64,000 nt of DNA from Paragordius varius (Eukaryota > Nematomorpha): contig OZ176050.1 in the NCBI GenBank assembly GCA_964247055.1, forward strand, positions 13,640,001 through 13,704,000, given 5' to 3'. Within the stretch, counting starts at the first letter, position 1. The number at the start of each line of letters is the position of its first letter. Of the stretch, positions 39,401 through 51,900 are shown in pieces. The notes below the pieces were generated by a model. It was not told where the DNA came from. It saw nothing but the letters and a program-made list of their open reading frames with translations, and made no database searches. A program made the translations under genes and the position numbers.

Positions 39401-42400
39401 TAAATAATATTTCAAATACAAGAAATTAAAAAATGTTATATTAAGTTTGCATTTTGTAGTATATTATATTTGACATCTAAAGGTTTATATATATATGAAT
39501 GCCCATAAATGTATTTGAAATGCGACCCGCCATTTTTTAAGTTAATAATACGGCCAGCAAAGTCATTTTATTTTCCACCCCTGATATAAATTATAAAATA
39601 AAAATTAGAAAATAATCAATTTTGTAAAATTATACACCTATTCAAAAAATCGGTTAAGAAATAAATTTAATTAGATTTGCAATCAAGGGTCTCCTAACTC
39701 TCTATATTAATTTACGATCTAATCGTGTATATGTTATTCATAAACACGATTAGCAGCATTTTTATCACTTAAACGGGCGACCTTATATATATATATGATA
39801 ATCATATTTAATCTTATATAGTTGGGCAATTTGCAAGCATTACAGTAGTGTATGGAAAAAATGAAAGGAAAAGATTGTTTATTCAACACTTTTTTGTTTT
39901 TTCCATACACTGTTTTGCGAATTGTCCTACTATAGTGTGAAAAAAGCAACCATTAAAATGCACATATACCATTTACAGTTCAAATTCACCCTCGAACAAT
40001 TCAAATTCACCCTAAAAAACATATATGTGTTTTCGAACTAATATAACTGATTATTAACATGAAATATATCTTTATGGCATACTTTATTATTATTTCAGCA
40101 TTATTTTAATTTTAAACAAAATTTCATCTTTTAAAAATACATTAAAATATAGGTAATTTTTAATTTAAAAAAAAACACATTATTTTTTTAAGGGTAAATT
40201 TAAATTGTTCAAGGGTGAATTTGAATTGTAAATGGTATAGTATATAAATGTTTAAACAAAACCTCAATGTAAGATCCACAATTTTCCATACTTCGATCAG
40301 GTGTTGTCGGGGCGTTTTTATTAATTTCCAAAGAAGCGTTATTAAGGTTAGTTGGCATAAGTATAAATTGTTCCGTTTCTATATAATTAGCTGGGTGACC
40401 TTCCTCATCAATACCACGTGTGTAATATCTACACAATTATTTAAGCAATATAGTTTTAGAAATAAAAACGTGAATGTAAAACAAAATGTTTGAAAAGATA
40501 ACCATATTTTTTTGGTTTTTCTGGATAAAAACATCGTTGGTGCTTATGAAATGAGGATTGGAGATGGGAATAAACTATACACTTAAATATGGAATTAGGA
40601 GTTTTAATTATATTAAATTTAATTTAAGTGGTAAAATAATTTATATCATTCCTTATTTCACCTATAAACATTACACATTGAGGTTAAAAAATATGGTTTT
40701 TTATTGAATAAAAATTCTTTTGCTATATTATTCCGATTATATAATTAAGATTGGGTTAAAATCAGAGGGTTATGTTATTTCTATAATATGTATTTGTTAA
40801 AAAAGTAATTCAAGATTTATATGATGCTCTTACTTGGTCAAAGGGTATTTACGCAAAAATTAAAAATACGCAAATTTAAATTTGCCTATAATCTAATCAT
40901 ATAACTCAAGTTTTAATTAAATTTAAATTATTGAGAGCCAAAATTTAATTTATGAACGTAAAAAATCGTGATTGCGTTATGAAAAATTTAAAATATGCAT
41001 ATAACATATAAATTTTATACCATTTGCACTTCAAGAAAGTGAACACTTCAAATTAGTCCTTAAAGTTTTAGGTTTGGATTAAACCATAAATTTGTATAAA
41101 TATATTTTTTTTATTTTTGATTTATTATATATTTATTGATATACAAAAAATTTTCATTTGAAAATCACTTTTTTGAACTAATTTTTCCAATTCAACAATA
41201 TTATTCAATTACAATTGTTTTCAGTTAAAAATTGTAATCAATAACCCAGAACACTTGTATAGTTAATATTGTTATAAAAGTGGTTAAATCAAGAGAATAG
41301 GTTAAAAATGATATAAAAAAGAATGATACACGGTTTGATTGATAAATGTTAAAACAAATTAAAAAAAGGTGAAGGATCAACTTGAAATGTTTAAGGACCA
41401 AGTTGAAATGTCAAAGGACCAAGTTGAAATGTTCAAGGAAACTCCTAAAGTGCAAATGGTATATTAAAAGTATATTTGAAAATTTAACCTTAAATTAAAA
41501 AAAACCATTAAAATTCTGCCGCATTTTATTCAAGAAGGTTTATTTATATTTTTCTTAAATATTTTACATTTTTTGTTTAATTCCCATATTATTACTTACA
41601 ATATAAGTAAGTCTCCCATTTATAATTATAAACTCTAAAGCAAAATATTGAAAAAAAAATGTTTTTAGGTTAAAACTAACCTTACACCCGGGTTATGAAT
41701 ACTTCGTCGTGAAATGATTCCCAGCGTTATTTCATGATTTTGTGGAACCGTTGGAGTATTCGTAAGTCTATTTTGTGTGGAATTTTGTTGAGAATTTTCA
41801 TTAGTGGTATTTATGTTAGTATTATTTGTGTTGGGGGTAGACGTCAATTTAAGTGGTACAAATATTTTAGTTAATGATATAAAACCACACATTATAGGAA
41901 CTTTGTATGGATCAAGCTATAAAAATGGATAAAATTAACTTTTATTGCAACTTTTTAGAAACTACAGTGTAAAAATAGTATAAATAAATTAGTTTGAAAA
42001 AAGATTAACTGTAAAGATATCAACTTACTTCAGGATTTCCCAAAAATTCTTGCATTAGGTATTGATTCCAAACAAACCGTTTTTCAGCCTATAAAAATAT
42101 ACCATTTATAGCTCGAATTTATCCTCAATTCCAATTCACCCTAAAATAAATTATGTGATGTTTTCGGACATTAAAAACTACCCATATTATATTTTTATAC
42201 ATGTTTGAAAAACAAAATTTCGCATAATAATAATATAATACTAAAAATAATAATACTATGCCATAATGAACAAATAATTCATATTAATATTAATGATGAT
42301 AAGTTACATTAGCCCGAAAACACACATAATTTATATTTAGGACAAATATGAATTTTTCAAGGGTAACGTTGAGCGTGTAAAGAATGGTATATGTATATCT

Positions 42401-44131
42401 TTATTTACAATTTAAATTCACTTTTTAACAATTCAAATTTAAATTCACCCGAACAATTTAAATTCAAATTCACCCTCGAACAATTCAAATTCACCATTAA
42501 ATAAATTATATGTTTTTTTAGAATAAAATTTACTTATATTTTTATATATTTTTTAAATTATATTGAAAAATAAACTATGCCATAAAGAGATATATTTCAT
42601 ATTAATAATGAACTATATTAGTTCGAAAACACATAAGTTATCTTTTGGGCAAAAATAAATTGTTCAAGGGTGAATTTGAAATGTAAATGGTATATATAAA
42701 AATTGATTTCATATATATTAAAAAACGGAAAAACCCGATCAAAAATGGATTGCTGGACAAAATTAGGCTGTTGCCCAATTTGATGCAGGCTTTGTAAATT
42801 GTGTGTTAAATCATACGAGGTGGCAAAATAAAAACGACCCAAGGTAAGAACATGATTAAGCATGGACACATAAATTTTGTTATCTTGAAGCTAAAAATTC
42901 ATATGAGGGTAAAAATTCATGAGAAGTTGTATATAAAAATATTATAGCTTCAAAATAAAATATTTAGTTCCTTAAGTTTAAGCCTCTCATCAAACCGATC
43001 AATAATTTGGGTTATGATTTGGATAGATATGTAAATTGCTAACATATTCAATTATTGACTTAAAATAGGAAAAAATATGAATTAAAATGATTTTTAGCAA
43101 AAAAATCTTTATTTTTTACATACATAATTCCAATTTTGAAGCTAGAAAACGTGAAAATAAAAGTGCAATCAGATATTACTTTCAAGCGGATTGCCATAAA
43201 GAAGTAGCTTCGAATCCATTGTTTTAAAATGGTTTTGATTTTATTATATATTATATTAATAAACAAAATATTTAAAAATTAATTTTATTGTTGATCTATT
43301 TCGCCGAAAAACTATAATATGCTTATACATGTCGAACACAGGTGACAACAGTATATAATAAGGTTAACATACAAGATAAAAACGGCTATTCGGTTAAAAT
43401 GGTTATGGTTTAATCCCTATTAAAATCATCAACTACGACTCAAAATTGGAAAACAAAAATTAAAATTTTAAAAGTAGAATTTTAAAATGAATTTTAAACG
43501 TAATACATTTAACCAAGGAATTATAATTAATAATATGATATATAAGCTGCATTTTTTTTAGTTGTCAAAAATCGGTTGATATTTGGTTAAAAAACAATAA
43601 CTGCACATTAGCATGGCTTTTACAAAATTTAAAAGCCAAATTTTTGAAGTTATCGAAAAAAAGGTTGAAATTTTCATAAATGTATCCCTCTTAATAATTC
43701 AATATTGGCCCTAATTTATAATAATACTTTTGGTTCCGAAAGATGAAAGTAACTTTTGCAATAGGGTATAATATTGAATGTTTCGGCTTGCCAAATCATG
43801 TGTCCAGAGATTTCACCAATGTATTTTCTTGAAGCAATCACAATCAAATAATTTCCTAATTGTTGTTAAAATTAAATATTAAACCAGCTAAAAGTTTGAT
43901 TGTCCCAATTATTCCATATATCTTTAAGGAGCGCTCAAAAGCAGTAGGGATCTGTTTTGGACCTTAAATTTAATTTTTATAAACCTTTAACCACATTTAT
44001 TTCGTTTGATACTCTATCAATAACCAATGTTTCATGGTTGTTTTCCAAGGGATCAATAATAAATTCTTTATTAGTTATATATCTAAATATTAGAAAAATA
44101 TTTACAAAATTAATTCCTGATATAGCGTCAT
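33467..44131 (-). CDS. SACM1L: SAC1 phosphoinositide phosphatase, complete
   Basis: Removes phosphate from PI4P and related lipids in ER/Golgi membranes. Eighteen exons chain in frame to 658 residues: 44131-44106, 44082-43985, 43962-43885, 43855-43728, 42890-42735, 42088-42029, 41916-41681, 40428-40263, 38834-38748, 38256-38188, 37446-37367, 36531-36433, 35472-35334, 34830-34755, 34595-34523, 34226-34133, 33843-33678, 33612-33467. The N-terminus ([16 protein letters not shown]) aligns with animal SAC1. The catalytic CX5R motif is intact as [12 protein letters not shown] in exon 13. [20 protein letters not shown] and [10 protein letters not shown] are near-identical to the family. Two C-terminal membrane helices ([38 protein letters not shown]) match its ER/Golgi anchor. 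Human SAC1 is 587 residues; part of the excess is an Asn/Thr-rich insert in exon 7. The first three introns are 23, 22 and 29 nt, the rest 65-1428 nt and rich in MITEs. Confidence 0.96.
35813..36390. mobile_element. Two family C MITEs in a tandem duplication
   Basis: Copies at about 35813-36081 and 36165-36385, both with AAAGACAA(T) arms and TATAATTTCAA-type right ends. The second lacks its extreme left end. Both are followed by TTATTAAATTATATTATA and then SAC1 exon 12 sequence, complete for the second and partial for the first. The two copies therefore look like products of one duplication, not two insertions. In SAC1 intron 12. Confidence 0.75.
36556..37045. mobile_element. Two adjacent family A MITEs
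   Basis: First 36556-36823 (CCATTTACAATTTAAATTCC ... AAATGGTAT), second 36834-37045 (ATACCATTTACGATTAAAAT ... GGTGTAAATGGTAT), separated by a few TA-rich bases. Both keep the internal TATCTTTATGGCATAGTTTA-type core. In SAC1 intron 11, with one end 24 nt from the acceptor of exon 12. Confidence 0.8.
39966..40238. mobile_element. Family A MITE
   Basis: Ends ATACCATTTACAGTTCAAAT and GAATTGTAAATGGTAT. Two 21-bp units at each terminus. One of the best-preserved copies. In SAC1 intron 8, with its right end 24 nt from the donor of exon 8. Confidence 0.85.
41017..41463. mobile_element. Family B MITE (21-bp units, different sequence)
   Basis: Ends ATACCATTTGCACTTCAAGA and AAAGTGCAAATGGTAT. The right terminus has three or four tandem units of 21-bp spacing with core GACCAAGTTGAAATGTTCAA. 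The outer TACCATTT edge is shared with family A but the interior differs. In SAC1 intron 7. Relatives at 56640-57140 and 60262-60790. Confidence 0.75.
42099..42693. mobile_element. Two adjacent family A MITEs filling SAC1 intron 5
   Basis: Copies 42099-42390 and 42401-42693, head to tail with about 10 bp between. Together they make up nearly all of the 646-nt intron: 9 nt separate the first from the acceptor AG of exon 6 and about 41 nt the second from the donor of exon 5. Removing both leaves an intron of roughly 60 nt. Confidence 0.85.
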
Positions 44132-44504
44132 AAGGGTTGTATTTAAAATTAATAACGCATATGGTGTATTTATAATTTTTTCATTTGAGAATAACGCAAA
44201 AATTTATTATTTTTATACCATAAATCTAATCTTATAGCTAATTTAAAGTTTATTATTTGGATCATATTATGCATAAATTTAAATATTTTAAATTATTGTT
44301 TATGTCGTCGTATTTGCTTAATTATTTTTTATTTTTTATTTTATTATATATTTGGATTATGTGATCAGGAGCTTAAATTTTTTAAAAAATATTGTTTTAG
44401 TAAAATTTGCCTAGATATATTTTTTATATGGCGAGGTGATTTAAGATATATTTTTAACTTTTGAGGATTTAAAAAATGGCTAAATTTGCGCTCATTTATT
44501 ATAT

Positions 44505-44665
44505 AAATTTTTTATAAAATGCAAGCTTAGATGTGAGATCTATGAATCCCAAATTATTTTGCTCTTCTAATAAAGAATGCCGAGATTTGGCGATAAAAAT
44601 TTTAAATATATGCTAAATTTTGATATCAAATAATTTTTTTTTAAAAAATATACCACTACAAACAT
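44505..44665. mobile_element. Family G fragment (G2)
   Basis: Shares AAAAATTTTAAATAT, the CTCTTCTAATAAAG / TTCTTCTAAAAT segment and neighbouring sequence with the left arm of G1 at about 44930-45050. Truncated; abuts G1. Confidence 0.5.
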
Positions 44666-44669
44666 ATAA

Positions 44670-45823
44670 CCTGATGAAATATATATATATATATATATAT
44701 TCTGATTGAAAAATGTATCAGGATTATAATGGTGCTTTCGGTGATGTCCATACGAGTGATTTAAATTTACGCTTTTGTAACTCCTCCATATCAGAAAATG
44801 AAATTTGCGCAGATTATGTTTAAATAAATTTAAAGAAAGCTAAAGGCCTCATTCCATAGAATATCATTAAAATATATTAAAAAGTGCATAAGCAAAACAA
44901 TATTTTCAAAAAAAGTTAATTTTTAAATGCGGGCCCCAAAAGTCTCAAATTTTGTTCTTCTAAAATCAGCTACTCTAAAAATAATGGGGGGATAGCGTGA
45001 TAAAAATTTTAAATATCCTGATTTTTATATCAACTAATTAAATATTTTTACTTTTTTCAAAAAATTTATTTTTAGCAATTTATTGAAGCGTACTTTATAA
45101 TTTGAGGCATGATGGAAACGGTATAAAAGCGTTAAATATTAAACACTTTTTCTAAATACTTCGATGATGATGAACGTTTCTACCGCTTCAGTTAATTAAA
45201 AGTTCGTATGATTAAAGATTTGGCGTAATGTAAAAATACTCATTACCATAAATTTGAAGTTAAACGAAGAAAGCTTTAATCGGGTAGAAAAGCTGTGATC
45301 GAACTGTTAGGAAGAAGTATTATTATAATAATTAAAGCTATATAAAACCGTTTCCATCTTGATTTAAAATACAATAAAGTTGGCTCAACAGAATTTTCTA
45401 AAAATTAAATTTTAAAATCATACATTTGTTAGATATTTTTAGTTGATGTCGAAAATTAGGAATATTAAAAATTTTTATCGCGAATATCCCCGCATTTTTG
45501 CGTTTATTCTAAGAGTAGCTTATTTTGAAAGAGCAAAAAAAATTAGACTTTTGGAGCCCACATCTCAAAATTAAAATTTTGGAAATATTGTTTTTATGCA
45601 TTTTTTGATATATTTTTTAGATATTTTTTGAAATTAAGTCTTTGCCTTTTACCAGCAAAAAATTTTATTTAAAAAGGCGCAATTTTTGCCATTATCTAAT
45701 ATAAACACTTACCACAAAAATATAAATATCTTGATCACTCGTAAAAGTAAAAATTAAATGCACCATGATAAATATAATTTTCTATCAGAAAAATATATAT
45801 ATATATATATATATTTCATCAGG
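44670..45823. mobile_element. Family G long inverted-repeat element (G1)
   Basis: Ends CTGATGAAATATATATATAT and its inverse (ATATATTTCATCAG). Arms of several hundred bp are inverted copies: GGGCCCCAAAAGTCTC near 44930 faces AGACTTTTGGAGCCC near 45545, each about 260 bp from its end, with the centre near 45245. No open frame. A foldback-type non-autonomous element of about 1.15 kb. A third copy is at 59250-60250. Confidence 0.75.
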
Positions 45824-46884
45824 ATGTTTTTTAACCCTTGATTCGCAGTGTATATAGTATTCAAAGTAAATACTTTAGATGAATTTTACTATTTCTCAAT
45901 TCAAATAATTCCAATATAAACGGAATACTTTTTTATTCATCATAAGGCCCCAAACAATGCACTATAAGAATCCTGATATATATTTATCTGCCATATATCT
46001 TTTTGGCAGGATATTTCCAGGTTTTAGGACTGTATCTGATACGAACAAAGCGTACGTATTTAAAGTAAGCTTGCTATAAAGGGTCTACTGCACTTATTTT
46101 ACAAATTCGATAAACTTATATTGAACCTCAAAACTTTTAAATATTATTCGTTCATTAATTTAAAAAAATCGTGCTTCTATTAAAAGTAATCTAAAACGAT
46201 ATTTGATAAATATAAAATAGCTAATAAATGTTCGGTAAAATTATGTGTCAAAAGTATTAATTTTTATAAAGCTTAGCATGTTTCGTAAAACATGCTTTCC
46301 TTAACACAATATTTAGGTAAATACCCATTTGGACTCTAAATTATAGCCTGCTCAATGGAGAACAAGTTTGGTACAACACTCTAATCCCGATGGCTTAGCC
46401 AGTCCTATTAGTTATATTTAATTTATAGCATAGTCTCTATTGAAAATAATTTATTTCAATAGCATATCAGGCATTATCTTCTGACCAATCTCAACTAACA
46501 TTTGAATCCCAGCATATACGGGTTTAAAATAGATGTTCAAACTCAAAAAAACGAACTTAATAACTACAATTTGATGTATGTGGAAATTATATCTCCATAT
46601 GGAGAAATTATTATGGAACAATTTTTAAGAATATTTTTCCCAGGCCCGTAGGCTGCGGTTTAAATACCACTGATCTAAAGGGTGGTCAGAGTAATATTTT
46701 AACTAATCCTCACCCTTCCAATGATTTAATCCATTAAAAAAATAATTTATTTTAAAGGCATAGAATATTCTAATTATCATCATTATAAATATGAATCCAA
46801 TAATATAATAATATATGAATTATTCAGCAATATAGAACTTGGTGTAATATTGTAAATATTATTAAATGCAAACATATGCAATAA

Positions 46885-48303
46885 TCACCAATTTAACAAT
46901 TGCTTGGTGAGGGACGCTTTTGTAGTTGTCGCACTAGTTCCACTGAGTTTAGCCTCAAAAACTCGGTTCCACCATTCCTCAAAATCTTTGTTGTACTGAT
47001 CCACTTTCTTCTTGTATTCAGCTTTGTAATCGGCATAAGCTTTCTTAATCGTAGCCTTTTCGGCCTCGATATGTTTCTTGATTTCGGCTTTCTTATCGCT
47101 CCATCGTTTTTTCAAATCATTCTTGGCGTCTTGGAAAGCTTTTTTCTTAGCATCAACCTTAGTTTTTATCTTAGTTTTGATAGCTGTATGCTTTTCACCC
47201 AATTTCTTTTTTATGGCAGCTTTTTTTGCCTTAAGCTTTTTAACGATTTCTTCGTGGTGTTTACTCTTGTACACAAGTTTTTTAGCTTTTTTGTGATTAT
47301 GATGAGAAGAATGTGTAGTACTATAACTTGTTGTGGTTACATGTCGATTCGTAGAATACTCAGACTTTTTGTACACCACGGGAGCCGGATAATTATACTG
47401 AGGACGATAGTTATAATCACTTTTGGGCGCGTATCTTTGACGCTTTTCAATACTGTGTTGTTCAGATGTGGTGTCGTCTTTGAGATCCGTATTATCGGTT
47501 TCATCCAAGTAATTTTCTAAAGCTTTTTCCATATAAATATTATTGTTGTCACTTCTTTTCTTTCTTGATGCATGGCCACGAGCCCCAAGTGGAATTAATC
47601 GACGCCGACCAAAAAAGATGTTATCATCATTAATCTCTTCAGAACTTGTGCCAAAAAGTAAATCATCAGTATCTACATGACTGGTTTCATCCAAATTTTC
47701 TGAAGCGTTTTGTTCAAATTGACCCTCATCGGCTAATGGATTGGATGAGTCTACAATACTCCTTTTCTTAAGGCCGCGACTATCATCACTATTAGTCTGC
47801 AAATTAGTTTGTGATAACCATGGTGTCGCACATTCGCATAACACTAAAATCTAACACAATTTATAGAAATTAATATTTTTTTAATGAATCCATTAACACT
47901 TCGATTTAAATTGGGGTAAATATCCCAGACTAAATGTGAGTTAAGATTTTTAAAAAACTACTGAAGAAAACGGTTTTAATTTAAATTTATGCTTCTATCC
48001 TAATAAAAATTACATAAATATGCCAAAATATCCAAATTAAATTTTGTTTTGAAAAAAAAAGTTCCATGTCAAACTACTTCGACGCCATTTTTATTTTACA
48101 AAGTTTTTGCAAAATAGCGTCTTCCCTGGGGTGTTTAACTACCCCAATTTGAATCGAAAGACTAAAATGAATGTATTGTATCCAAGTGTTAATAGTATAA
48201 AACTTAGTTTGAGAAAAATCAATATATAGAGTTTTATCAACAAATTACGACATTTTACCCAACATAAGGATATGAATAAGTAAATTGATTTTTTAGATCC
48301 CAT
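46885..48303 (-). CDS. Secreted Lys/Ala-rich precursor with dibasic sites
   Basis: Two exons, 48303-48259 and 47850-46885, join in frame (phase 0) to 336 residues. Joined, the start reads MGSKKSIYLFISLCWILVLC, a convincing signal peptide split by the intron; likely cleavage follows CECA. The N-terminal half is acidic and has basic cleavage-like sites (GLKKRS, FGRRRL, SRKKRS, EKRQRY). A Tyr/Pro/His/Ser-rich linker follows. The last 120 residues are a Lys/Ala/Glu-rich, strongly helical segment (EEIVKKLKAKKAAIKKK and similar) ending near EEWWNRVFEAKLSG. This suggests a proprotein cut into peptides, with a cationic helical C-terminal product. No family recognised; a structural, matrix or antimicrobial role would be inference. 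The 408-nt intron holds a TTAA-flanked element. Confidence 0.75.
47893..48192. mobile_element. TTAA-flanked inverted-repeat element, copy 2
   Basis: 300 bp including TTAA at both borders. Left end CACTTCGATTTAAATTGGGG, right end CCCCAATTTGAATCGAAAG plus the longer outer part ending CCAAGTG. In the only intron of the secreted precursor gene, leaving about 108 nt of intron outside it. Confidence 0.75.
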
Positions 48304-48980
48304 CTTCCACTCCAACAAGGGATAAATGACTAAATATTTATTATTTTAATAAATTTGAAGATTTTATATAATTTTATCTAAAACAAATTTTTAAAAAAAA
48401 ATTTTTTTAGACATGACCAAAATTATTTAGGCCAAAAACATTTATAAATGATGTCTTCAAGCATAATATAAAAATATTATGCAATATATTATAGTTTTAT
48501 AAAAAAAAGTTTTGTAAATGTACCGTATGCAGGTCAAGATTAAAATCAATGGTATATATTTTAAATATATTATTTTTTTATCATTATTTATGTTTTTATT
48601 TAAAAATATTTTTTCATTAAACATTGGTAACAAAAGTGTTTTTCTTTGTTCCAATATGTATATTATGGCAAAAATTATGATATAGAATGTTTAAAAAAGT
48701 AAAAGTCACTTTTAAATGTAAAAAGGACAAAACCTTTAATATAATAAAAAATATATAATAATGAAAATCAAATGAAATTATGATAGAAAGTTCATGTTTT
48801 TGGCTGATATTTCTCTAGTTATTGAAATCAGAATTTCAATAACCTTGAAATATAATATGCTTTTCTTTTTAACTTTATGGTAAAAATATTAATAAAAAAA
48901 ACTTTTTTTGTATTGAACAACCATTTCTTTATTAATTTAAGACATGTATAGATTTCCAACATTTTTGATATGATCATGCC
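48304..48980. other. Divergent intergenic region
   Basis: About 680 bp between the start of the secreted precursor gene (-) and the ZP gene (+), so it should carry both promoters. A+T rich; no specific motif or repeat family recognised. Confidence 0.45.
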
Positions 48981-51900
48981 ATGATAAAGCAAAATATTGA
49001 TAGTTTTACCTCTTTATTCCGATTAAATTTGGATTTCCTTAGCACAAAAGAAAGATTTTCAAAGTACTGTAAATTTTTACCTTTTAATCCGATACTACCC
49101 AATTATATTTTATTATTGATGGGTTGTTGCGTATTCAGTGCTCCTTTGTGTGATGCAGATGAACCAAATATTGCGGACAATTTACCTTCAATGGAAATAC
49201 ATGGTAGGTTTTATTCATATATTAAAATATGGCATACAAATTAGGGGTGTCCGACACAAATGGCTTTGTGGTTAGATTTTAAATATAAAACTGTTAAATT
49301 ACTGTTTATTTAAACAATTTTTGCTCGTTTATTGCCAAATGACTGAAAATTTGTTTAAGAAAATCATTTTTCCACCAAGATTTTATGAGAATTATTGCAA
49401 CTTACAGAATTTCAATTTTTTGCGGGCCGCGTGTCGGACACCCATGATCCAAACCACAAAAAATAATGTTTTAACATTTTTGGTAAACCCGTAAATTAAA
49501 CTTGGTATGTTTAAATAATTAGTTTATGAGTTTAGTGTTTTTACAGTTTTATTTTGGCTATTACATGCAATAGATGTTCAATGTCATTCAAATTTCATGC
49601 GCGGTTTATTGGTAACAAATGGACCACTGAAAGACACTCAAATCCTAATTAACGATAACGATTATTTTGGTATAAATGTACCCATCACATTTCAACATGC
49701 ATATACCTCTAAACATAACTATCACGGTGAAGGTATATATTAATATATTATATAATCAGATCTGACACCAAAAACTTTAAACAAAAATTCTGCTGCAACA
49801 GCCACTAATGAAATTGAACATTTTTGTAAAATTGTTGAAATACAACCTGGAGATATGGTATATTTATTAATAATTAATTCACATAATATTATCTTACGAA
49901 ACTATTTATGAGAAAATAGCCATACAAATACTTTTCTAATTTTTATAATCACATATAATTCTTACACGTATAAATTTATAGTATTTTATCATTTATAATT
50001 TAAAATTATAAAACATGTGGATTAACCACTTCATGTTTAGATACACACCATTTAGGATTATCTTTAATGCCAACTATTTCTTAAGATTATTATTGTTTAG
50101 TTTTGCCCGGCTTATACATTAAAATTTAATATGTTAAAATCCAGATATGTTTTAAAAATATATTTTTTCGTTAATATTAAAAAGAAACAGCTTTCTTTAT
50201 ATTAAATGAAAATGGTGATTTGAGCATATATATTACATAATTCATATTGTTATAACAAGATATTTCGTTAACTAATAATTTTTACAACGCCAAATACGGT
50301 TAAATAAATTATTTTATATTACAAAATTCTTTAAACTTTTACAAAATATATGGATTCAAATTAATTATACGGATTAAGGAGAAAGTATTTTTATGATATT
50401 TAAAAGTGTAATACCAGAGATGATAAAAATATATTATATGCATACGTTTTTCTCTACATTCATAAATATATGTAGTGATTATTAGACATTTTAAATTTTT
50501 CGATCTATTAAATTAATTTCGGCCCCTGTGTTTCCAGTTTATATTGGCTTGTTTAAAATGATTTTGTTTTTTTCTAAAAACCAACAAAAAATTAATTATA
50601 TTTATAAACAAAAAAGATGAAATAAAAAATTGCCATATTCAGTTCGTGTATGTCCGACTTTAATGTGTAATCGCCACCGTTAACTATACATTTTATTTAT
50701 ATAATGTTATATATATAGGTAGAAACCGCAGTCTTAAGGGATCGATTTAGGCTCACTCGAATTTTTCTGTTTGAATTGGATTTCTATCATTGCGGTACAA
50801 TGCTAAATTCTGCACTACAATATTTGCGCTCCGTTAATTTTGCGAACAATAGCGATTTCCAACCCGATACATTGATTGTTACCAACATATTTCATCAAAA
50901 ATATTTCAAAGGAGGCATAGAAATCGCCAAAAATTCAATTCAACATGCCCAATGTGAAATCTTTTTAAACCCTACAGTAGAAAACGAAAACGATAAAATG
51001 TAGATTAAATTTTTCTATAAAAATTGACATTAGTTGATTTAAAAGAATTATTTTATATGTCATTAATGTAAATTTTTACATAATTATAGATATTACTGGA
51101 TAGAAGTAGAGCAATCCAAATACATTGGATCAATCGAAAGACTTTTCATGAAAAATGCATTATCACAAGAGTCTGTCTACTTGAACGGTGAAGAAATTAT
51201 ATTCAAAATTAATTCTAACAAAGGTAAATTAGATATCAAATAACAACATCTATTTTTTCAAAAAACGTATTTGAGCTTTTGATTTTAGTTACAGATTTAA
51301 TTTATTGTCGTGTTCCGATTTCTCACAATTTTTATTTTTGCAAAAATACTTTAGGTTCTCCATTATATTGTTGTTAAAAAGTGGTTATTTTATTTAAAAA
51401 TTTTCAGCACCAGTTTATTTTGGAAAACAGTAAGAATTAAAATTATATACTGAAAAAAGGGTAGAAATATAAGGACAAATATTTTTTTTTCAAAAGACAA
51501 CCATATCACTTAATATAAAATTGATTGTTTTTGTAATATATCACTATCTCACACTTTTCCATTTAAAACAATGAATTTATATTTATAAAAAGATGTATAA
51601 GTATGGTTGTTTTTTTTAAAAAATGTCTACGTTTTGTCCGTACAATTTCAATATATATAACATAAGAAAATATCACATAAATTTTTTTTGAATACCGACA
51701 ATATCTTTCATTTGAAATATAGTACGAACAAAGAAAGGCTATCATATGTAGAATTAATTAAAAAACAAAAAATTATAAAATAAACTTTTCAAAAACTTGT
51801 GAAAACCGCCGTAACCACAAAAAGGGTTTTTTTCAATCCCTGCAAGTTAACAATCATTATTTTATATTTGATGTTTTAGCTGAACCTGTGTATACTATCG

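Larger units (their letters stand above)
44132..46884. other. Intergenic region upstream of SAC1
   Basis: No gene recognised. It holds the long inverted-repeat element G1 and the fragment G2 (listed), and a hAT-like fragment near 46640-46680 (CCGTAGGCTGCGG). The SAC1 promoter and the 3' flank of the secreted precursor gene must be here; no motif stands out. Confidence 0.5.

Noticed and set aside
46900-47520. 206-codon open frame antisense to the secreted precursor
   Set aside because: Shadow of the Lys-rich coding sequence on the other strand; Phe/Leu-rich composition follows from complementing AAA and AAG codons.
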